6,029 nucleotides of DNA, taken from the NCBI GenBank assembly GCA_002362735.1, contig DEUU01000385.1, positions 1 to 6,029 on the forward strand. The letters are read 5' to 3'. Positions 1 to 4,265 of the stretch are shown here, one piece after another (position 1 is the first letter of the stretch; the number at the start of each line of letters is the position of its first letter). This DNA is from Dehalococcoidia bacterium UBA3254. GTDB lineage: Bacteria > Chloroflexota > Dehalococcoidia > Dehalococcoidales > UBA3254. Made by a program: the position numbers and the translations under genes. The notes under the pieces were generated by a model. The model saw only the letters and a list, made by a program, of their open reading frames with translations. It made no database searches and was not told the DNA's origin.

Positions 1-974
1 TTATTGAATCCTACGACCCGGGTTTTATGGATAGTCTTGGGTTAGGCTATTCGGTTTTAAGCCAAATCAATCCCCAGATTGTTATGAGTTCCATTACCGC
101 GTTTGGCCAAAAGGGGCCATATCGAAACTATACTTCTTCCGATATTGCGGTGACGGCTCTTTCAGGTGTCATGTATATCACTGGAGATGCAGACCGTCCG
201 CCCCTGGTTTCCAGTTACCCTCATGCCTTTTTGTTTCCGTCGATGGAGGCTGCTGCAGGCATTATGGTCGCCCTTTTTAACCGGGCTACTCTGGGGCATG
301 GCCAGTATATTGATGCTTCTGCTCAGCAAAGTTTGATTCAACTTGCTGGCCCCGAAGTCGAAGGTCTGTGGCAAATGGAAGGGAAAATATACTCTCGCCG
401 CGGTCGGAATCGATGGAGAATAACTACCAAGGATGGGGAATACTATGCGCCGTTACTCTGGCAATGTAAAGACGGGGAGGTAGGTTTCACGGTGATGCTG
501 GGACTCACTCGTGCCAGAGCCAATAAAGCGTTGGGTGAGTGGATGGAAAGTGAAGGCATAGATAGCGGCCCACTGCTTCGGATTAATCTCGAAACTACCG
601 GCTGGATGGATGTGACTGTGAGTGATGCAGAGGCTATCTTTAAAGGGGTTGAGCAGCTGATGCGCAGGCATACCAAAGCCGAAATATATGAGGGAGCGAA
701 AAAGAGAGAATTGCAACTGGTGCCATCTCTATCCATGGGAGAAAGAATTGATTTTCCTCATCTGGTAGCAAGGAAATTCTGGGAGGATGTCGACTATCCG
801 GAGTTAGGCACTAAATTAACTCATCCCGGAGCAGCGGTCAAGTTTTACGAGACACCGCAAAAAGCCTTAAAACGGGCTCCATTAATCGGCGAACATAATG
901 ATGAAATCTATCAGAAAGAGCTGGGTTTCACCCAGATGAAATTAGTAGATCTGAAACAGCGCCGAGTTATTTAG
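1..974 (+). CDS. CaiB/BaiF family CoA-transferase subunit, 5'-partial, probably non-catalytic (BbsE-like)
   Basis: C-terminal part of a class III CoA-transferase (CaiB/BaiF fold), a family that moves CoA between acyl-CoA and free acids in the cytoplasm. The frame is open to the left edge (codons from base 3). The family motif D-P-G-F-M-D-S-L-G-L-G-Y lies across the first in-frame ATG at 27, so that ATG is internal. By alignment with the next gene about 95 N-terminal residues are missing. Other family signatures are the ITAFGQKGPY segment (bases 93-122), GDADRPP, and LGHGQYIDASAQQ. The catalytic aspartate normally sits 15 residues before the end of the helix ending in A-L; here that stretch reads SSYPHAFLFPSMEAAAG (bases 210-260) with no Asp. 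This suggests a structural partner of the next gene's product, 26 bp downstream, as in BbsE/BbsF-type heteromers. Family assignment is firm; subunit role is inferred, substrate unknown. Confidence 0.9.
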   Translation, partial: IESYDPGFMDSLGLGYSVLSQINPQIVMSSITAFGQKGPYRNYTSSDIAVTALSGVMYITGDADRPPLVSSYPHAFLFPSMEAAAGIMVALFNRATLGHGQYIDASAQQSLIQLAGPEVEGLWQMEGKIYSRRGRNRWRITTKDGEYYAPLLWQCKDGEVGFTVMLGLTRARANKALGEWMESEGIDSGPLLRINLETTGWMDVTVSDAEAIFKGVEQLMRRHTKAEIYEGAKKRELQLVPSLSMGERIDFPHLVARKFWEDVDYPELGTKLTHPGAAVKFYETPQKALKRAPLIGEHNDEIYQKELGFTQMKLVDLKQRRVI

Positions 975-989
975 TTTCACAAATAATTT

Positions 990-994
990 AGGAG
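990..994 (+). promoter_or_regulatory. Ribosome binding site of the second CoA-transferase gene
   Basis: AGGAG lies six bases before the ATG at 1001, within the 26-bp gap after the upstream stop codon. It fixes that start and supports co-transcription, since the gap has no room for a promoter and terminator. Confidence 0.8.
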
Positions 995-1000
995 AAAAAT

Positions 1001-2221
1001 ATGAATAAAAATAGGCCTTTTGAGGGACTCAAGGTTATCGAGTTTGGATGGGCAGGGGTTGGTCCCTTTTCGGTGAGTTACCTCGGCTATTTTGGGGCTA
1101 CGATAATTAAGATGGAAAGTACCTCTTACCCGGATATTGTCCGCACGAGCCAGCCTTATAAGGATGGCATCCCGGGTATTGATCGCAGTGGCTTTTTTGC
1201 CTACACGCATATGGTTAAGAAACACAGTATAAGTTTAAATTTAAAACATCCCCAGTCCGCTGGCTTAAAGCGCAAGCTCATCGAATGGGCGGATGTAGTG
1301 GTGGATAATTTCTCCGCTGGAACACTGGAAAAATGGGGATTTGGTTATAATGACTTAATAAAAATTAAGCCTGATATTATCGCGATGCATACCTGTCTTT
1401 ATGGAAGAACTGGGCCTTTAGCCGGCCTTTCCGGTACCGGATTGGACCTGACCACTCTATGTGGGTTTAACTCCATCGCGGGTTGGGAAGATAGAGCAGC
1501 TGTCCCTATCTCCAGCTATTACTCCGATAATGTCGCTCCCCTCTTCGGAGGGTTTAGTCTGATAGCCGCTTTAGATTACAAGAGGAGAACGGGTAAAGGC
1601 CAGTTCATAGACATGTCACAATTGGAAGCGGGTATTCAATTCCTGTCTCCCCTTATCCTTGACTATGTCGCGAACAACCGTGAAATATCCAGGCACGGTA
1701 ATAGTTTGCCATATGCTGCTCCCCATGGGGCTTATCGTTGCAAGGGACAGGATAGATGGTGCGCTATCGGCGTATTTTCGGATAAGCAATGGCAGAGCTT
1801 CTGTAATGTGATTGGGAATCCGGATTGGACACAGGATGCCCGATTTTCTACCATGAGCGGTAGGGTCGAAAATGCCGCTGAAATTGATAAATTGGTCAAC
1901 GCCTGGACAGGCGATTTTACCGCCGAACAGGTAATGGCTATGATGCAAGCGGCTGGTGTTAGCGCCGGCTTAGTTTCTGATGCCAGGGATCAAGCCGAAG
2001 ATCCCCAATTCAAGTACTATAATGCTTTTCCAGAGAAAGAGCATCCCGTGATGGGTAAATTAACATTATTCCATCCTCGCGGCTTCAGGCTTTCCGAAGC
2101 TGAACTGGAAGTTGATCGATCTCCGTTACTGGGCGAAGATACAGAATTTGTGGTTACCAAGCTTTTAGGTGTGTCAGATGATGAATTTGTCCAGCTGATG
2201 GAACAAGGAGTATTCAACTAA
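1001..2221 (+). CDS. CaiB/BaiF family CoA-transferase, catalytic subunit (BbsF-like)
   Basis: Complete 406-residue class III CoA-transferase, normal length for the family. It would transfer CoA from a donor such as succinyl-CoA to a carboxylic acid through an aspartyl-CoA thioester. The N-terminal Rossmann-like segment (residues ~9-40, with E-F-G-W-A-G-V-G-P and G-A-T-I-I-K-M-E) matches the family's CoA-binding start. The motif V-V-D-N-F-S-A-G-T-L-E-K-W-G-F-G lies near residues 99-114. Asp176 in S-Y-Y-S-D-N-V-A-P is at the position of the catalytic Asp, and RRTGKGQFIDMSQLE follows at 195-209. The racemase His is absent (G-T-G-L-D-L instead of A-H-D-L), favouring transfer over epimerisation. 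The start is set by AGGAG six bases upstream. It lies between two CaiB-fold genes in one operon and probably pairs with the preceding Asp-lacking subunit. Substrate is unknown; benzylsuccinate-like, alkylsuccinate-like or other substituted acids are possible. Confidence 0.92.
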   Translation: MNKNRPFEGLKVIEFGWAGVGPFSVSYLGYFGATIIKMESTSYPDIVRTSQPYKDGIPGIDRSGFFAYTHMVKKHSISLNLKHPQSAGLKRKLIEWADVVVDNFSAGTLEKWGFGYNDLIKIKPDIIAMHTCLYGRTGPLAGLSGTGLDLTTLCGFNSIAGWEDRAAVPISSYYSDNVAPLFGGFSLIAALDYKRRTGKGQFIDMSQLEAGIQFLSPLILDYVANNREISRHGNSLPYAAPHGAYRCKGQDRWCAIGVFSDKQWQSFCNVIGNPDWTQDARFSTMSGRVENAAEIDKLVNAWTGDFTAEQVMAMMQAAGVSAGLVSDARDQAEDPQFKYYNAFPEKEHPVMGKLTLFHPRGFRLSEAELEVDRSPLLGEDTEFVVTKLLGVSDDEFVQLMEQGVFN

Positions 2222-2227
2222 TATACA

Positions 2228-2234
2228 AAGGAAG
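2228..2234 (+). promoter_or_regulatory. Ribosome binding site of the third CaiB-fold gene
   Basis: AAGGAAG lies five bases before the ATG at 2240, inside the 18-bp gap after the TAA of the preceding gene. It supports this start and translation from a shared mRNA. Confidence 0.75.
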
Positions 2235-2239
2235 TTACG

Positions 2240-3385
2240 ATGAAATTACCTTTAAGTGGAGTAAGAGTTTTATGTGCTGCCCGGTATTTGCCCGCAGGTT
2301 ATTGTACCATGCTTTTGGCGGATGCCGGAGCGGATGTTATATTGGTAGAGCAATTCCAGGGAAATATCGATGAACGAGTCAACAACCCCACTACTTTTAA
2401 TGCCGTCAACAGGGGAAAAAGAAGTCTGACTATTAATCTCAAGTCTGAAAAAGGTCAATCTATATGCCATGCTCTGGTGAAAAAGTCAGATGTCTTTATC
2501 GATGGGTTTCGCCCCGGTGTAAGCGCCAGATTAAAATTAGATTATGAGACCTTAAAGAAGATCAATCCGAATCTGGTGTACATCTCAATTTCCGGTTTTG
2601 GGCAAAATGGACCTTATCGTCTCAAAGCTGCCCATGATCTGACTTACCAGGGTATGGTGGGTATGCTCGCGGCATTATATTCTCAAAAAGAAAATACTTT
2701 TTATCCTGCTTTAACAGGATTAGGCGATCTTATTGCGGGTATGTTCGCGGCTGTCGCCATACTGACGGATTTAGTTGGCGTGAAGCAGGGAAATCAGGGA
2801 AGATATATTGACCTGTCAATGACTGATTGTCTTCTTTCCTGGATGAATGCTTTGATGAAGGAACCGGGTAAACTTAAAGCAGTTATTCAGGATTACGGAT
2901 ATGATATTTATCCGACCAGTGACCATAAATTTATCAGTCTGAGCATGGTCAATGAGGACCATTTCTGGCGTAATCTTTGTACAGCCATTAACCGCAATGA
3001 TCTGTCAGGTCTTTCTATACAGGAAAGGGCCAATAGAACTGATGAGCTGGCAGGGATACTCAAATCTGTCTTCATAAAGAAGACTCGAGACGAATGGGTG
3101 GAAATTTTAACCCGAGCAGATGTTCCCAGCGGACCTGTTTATACCGAACCCAACGAGGTATTCGAAGATCCTCAGTTGAGAGCACGGAATATGCTTTATG
3201 AAATGGATGACCCCAAAACAGGCAAAACAACGGTAATTGAGTCTCCTTTGGGGTATGCAATCGACCCGGCGCAGAAGAACCGGAGATTACCGGGTCTTGG
3301 TGAACAAACTGATGAAATTCTCAGTGAAATACTTGGATTTGGAAAGGACGAGATAGTTGAATTGAAAAAGGCTCAGATCATTTGA
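2240..3385 (+). CDS. CaiB/BaiF-fold protein, probable alpha-methylacyl-CoA racemase-like enzyme
   Basis: Complete 381-residue CaiB/BaiF-fold protein. The N-terminal CoA-binding segment (residues ~1-38, ending G-A-D-V-I-L-V-E-Q) and N-R-G-K-R-S-L-T-I-N-L-K are standard for the family. Four residues match the catalytic set known from alpha-methylacyl-CoA racemase (Arg91, His126, Asp156, Glu241 in the M. tuberculosis enzyme): Arg91 in G-F-R-P-G-V, His132 in A-A-H-D-L-T-Y, Asp163 in G-L-G-D-L-I-A-G, and Glu239 in V-N-E-D-H-F-W. Ordinary CoA-transferases usually have Tyr or another residue at the His position, so a 2-methylacyl-CoA (or other alpha-substituted acyl-CoA) epimerase is my preferred reading. 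A CoA-transferase remains possible because the family is poorly separated by sequence alone. It is translated 18 bp after the preceding gene, presumably from one mRNA, and could invert a stereocentre on the CoA thioester made by the upstream pair. Substrate is not determinable here. Confidence 0.9.
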   Translation: MKLPLSGVRVLCAARYLPAGYCTMLLADAGADVILVEQFQGNIDERVNNPTTFNAVNRGKRSLTINLKSEKGQSICHALVKKSDVFIDGFRPGVSARLKLDYETLKKINPNLVYISISGFGQNGPYRLKAAHDLTYQGMVGMLAALYSQKENTFYPALTGLGDLIAGMFAAVAILTDLVGVKQGNQGRYIDLSMTDCLLSWMNALMKEPGKLKAVIQDYGYDIYPTSDHKFISLSMVNEDHFWRNLCTAINRNDLSGLSIQERANRTDELAGILKSVFIKKTRDEWVEILTRADVPSGPVYTEPNEVFEDPQLRARNMLYEMDDPKTGKTTVIESPLGYAIDPAQKNRRLPGLGEQTDEILSEILGFGKDEIVELKKAQII

Positions 3386-3393
3386 TTCTGACA

Positions 3394-3407
3394 AAACAAT
3401 ATTGTTT
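3394..3407. promoter_or_regulatory. Perfect 14-bp palindrome, candidate operator
   Basis: AAACAATATTGTTT is a perfect dyad nine bases after the stop of the racemase-like gene and 83 bp before the regulator's ATG. It has no loop and no T-tract behind it, so it reads better as a protein-binding site than as a terminator. An autoregulatory site for the adjacent Lrp/AsnC protein is possible but is inference. The right arm with its flanking T (TATTGTTT) recurs at 4017-4024. Confidence 0.35.
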
Positions 3408-3473
3408 GGCAAAAAACAGGGCATTAAATTTCAAATAAGGATTTTTCCTTCGTTCCACCTCAAGACAACTATC

Positions 3474-3479
3474 TATAAT
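3474..3479 (+). promoter_or_regulatory. Possible -10 element for the regulator gene
   Basis: A perfect TATAAT lies 11 bases before the ATG at 3491. No good -35 hexamer is found at 16-18 bp (CGTTCC at 17 bp), and there is no extended TGn. If used, transcription would start only a few bases before the start codon. In AT-rich DNA a chance match is quite possible. Confidence 0.3.
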
Positions 3480-3490
3480 TTTAAAAGAAA

Positions 3491-3940
3491 ATGTTAGGTA
3501 AAAAATCGATAGATGAACAATTAATCAAGCTGCTTAGCCAGGATACGCGACAAAGCAGTCAGAAGCTGGCTAAGCAACTCAATATCAGTCCTTCTACCGT
3601 TAGAAGCAGGCTACGCAGATTAGTCAAAAATGAAAATTTGCACTTTATTATTGCAGTCGATCCGGTAAAAGCCGGACTTTCAGTGATAGTTCAAATATTG
3701 CTGGATGTGGAGCAAGATAAGATCGGACAAACTTTGGACGCACTTATGGATCTGGATGAGGTAAATTATGTTTCTGCGACGTCCGGAAGATTTGACATCA
3801 TCGTTTATGCTTGTTTCTCTTCCCACCGTGATCTAGCCGGTTTCCTTCAGAACCAATTGGGCAAAATGGAAGGCGTACGTGACTGCGAAACGCTGATTTG
3901 CCTCGATATAAAAAAAGGCCGATTTATTCCAATTTGCTAA
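3491..3940 (+). CDS. Lrp/AsnC family transcriptional regulator
   Basis: A 149-residue one-domain-plus-RAM regulator of normal family length. The N-terminal winged helix-turn-helix spans about residues 5-52: S-I-D-E-Q-L-I-K-L-L-S-Q-D-T-R opens it as in AsnC/Lrp proteins, K-L-A-K-Q-L-N-I-S is the turn, and S-P-S-T-V-R-S-R-L-R-R-L is the recognition helix. The C-terminal ligand-binding/oligomerisation (RAM) domain runs from about 64 to 140 and includes the typical S-G-R-F-D-I-I-V turn at 98-105. Lrp/AsnC proteins usually form dimers to octamers on DNA and respond to amino acids or other small metabolites. The ATG gives the canonical N-terminus, yet only an A-rich stretch (AAAAGAAA) precedes it rather than a proper Shine-Dalgarno site. 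It sits between the CaiB-fold operon and the AOR gene on the same strand, so it is a good candidate to control one or both. The effector is unknown. Confidence 0.93.
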   Translation: MLGKKSIDEQLIKLLSQDTRQSSQKLAKQLNISPSTVRSRLRRLVKNENLHFIIAVDPVKAGLSVIVQILLDVEQDKIGQTLDALMDLDEVNYVSATSGRFDIIVYACFSSHRDLAGFLQNQLGKMEGVRDCETLICLDIKKGRFIPIC

Positions 3941-3949
3941 TAAAATTGG
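3929..3949 (+). terminator. Possible weak terminator hairpin overlapping the regulator's stop codon
   Basis: CCAATTT (3929-3935) and AAATTGG (3943-3949) form a 7-bp perfect stem with a 7-base loop that contains the TAA stop. The following sequence is T-rich but broken by G and C (TTCTGTTGTTGTTTT). The stem is weak, so termination would be leaky at best. It may simply be an AT-rich dyad. Confidence 0.3.
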
Positions 3950-4145
3950 TTCTGTTGTTGTTTTGCCAGCCATTAACAGAATAAATAACTTTTCTCATCC
4001 GGAATTATATAATGAGTATTGTTTAATTTATATATTTTAAAAGATTATTGAGTTGTTCGTACCGGTATTAATATGTTTTTCATTATATTCTGTCAGAATG
4101 GCACTTCTCATAAAAAATACTTGAAGAATTGACATTTCCTTAAAC

Positions 4146-4157
4146 TGATTTGCATCA
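4146..4157. promoter_or_regulatory. CRP/FNR-like dyad upstream of the AOR promoter
   Basis: TGAT-TTGC-ATCA has the TGAT-N4-ATCA core of FNR/CRP-family sites (FNR consensus TTGAT-N4-ATCAA); both outermost bases mismatch. It abuts the -35 hexamer at 4160, with its centre about 44 bp before the predicted transcription start, close to the usual class II activator position. The regulator is not in the window; this is inference from pattern and placement. Confidence 0.3.
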
Positions 4158-4159
4158 CA

Positions 4160-4189
4160 TTGACAAACTAACCTAAATATGAATAAAAT
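4160..4189 (+). promoter_or_regulatory. Probable sigma-70/sigma-A promoter of the AOR gene
   Basis: TTGACA at 4160-4165 (six of six) and TAAAAT at 4184-4189 (five of six against TATAAT) are separated by 18 bp. Transcription would start near 4196, giving a leader of about 70 bases before the AOR start. It means the AOR gene can be transcribed independently of the genes upstream. Confidence 0.55.
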
Positions 4190-4249
4190 ATTCCTATCCG
4201 ATTTTCCACTATTTTTATCTGTTTGATCTTTTAGAAATGCAATTTTTTC

Positions 4250-4256
4250 AAGGAGG
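4250..4256 (+). promoter_or_regulatory. Strong ribosome binding site of the AOR gene
   Basis: AAGGAGG lies nine bases before the ATG at 4266. It is the strongest Shine-Dalgarno match in the window and decides the start, even though it gives the protein about 16 residues more than the usual AOR beginning at G-Y-x-G-K. Confidence 0.85.
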
Positions 4257-4265
4257 GTTTTCCGC

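Larger units (their letters stand above)
3941..4265. other. AT-rich intergenic region between regulator and AOR gene
   Basis: This 325-bp stretch has no convincing gene. Its right part carries a promoter (4160-4189), a CRP/FNR-like dyad (4146-4157) and the AOR ribosome site (4250-4256). Its left part has only inverted repeats. TTCTGTT (3950-3956) pairs with AACAGAA (3975-3981). ATATAATGA (4007-4015) pairs with TCATTATAT (4080-4088). ATTCTGTCAGAAT (4087-4099) is a 13-bp dyad. All are AT-rich enough that chance is a serious alternative. No tRNA, CRISPR or structured riboswitch was recognised. Confidence 0.7.

Noticed and set aside
27..29. ATG at 27 as the start of the first gene
   Set aside because: The codons before it (I-E-S-Y-D-P-G-F) are in frame and form the conserved motif preceding M-x-S-L-G-L-G, so the gene begins outside the window.
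1616..1948. 110-codon minus-strand frame inside the second CoA-transferase gene
   Set aside because: It is fully within a well-conserved coding region, with no recognisable product.
1..3385. The three CaiB-fold genes as a recent tandem duplication
   Set aside because: The proteins differ in active-site residues and in most of their sequence, and no long stretch of shared DNA was seen; they are old paralogues with distinct roles.
3394..3407. Palindrome after the racemase-like gene as an intrinsic terminator
   Set aside because: The stem is AT-rich, has no loop and is followed by GGCAAAAAAC rather than a T-tract.
4190..4265. Moco/Tuco-type riboswitch in the AOR leader
   Set aside because: The predicted leader is only about 70 bases, AT-rich, and shows no GC-containing stem set of the kind such an element needs.
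3941..4265. Small RNA, tRNA, CRISPR or insertion-sequence remnant in the spacer
   Set aside because: No repeat-spacer periodicity, cloverleaf, transposase fragment or target duplication was found by eye.
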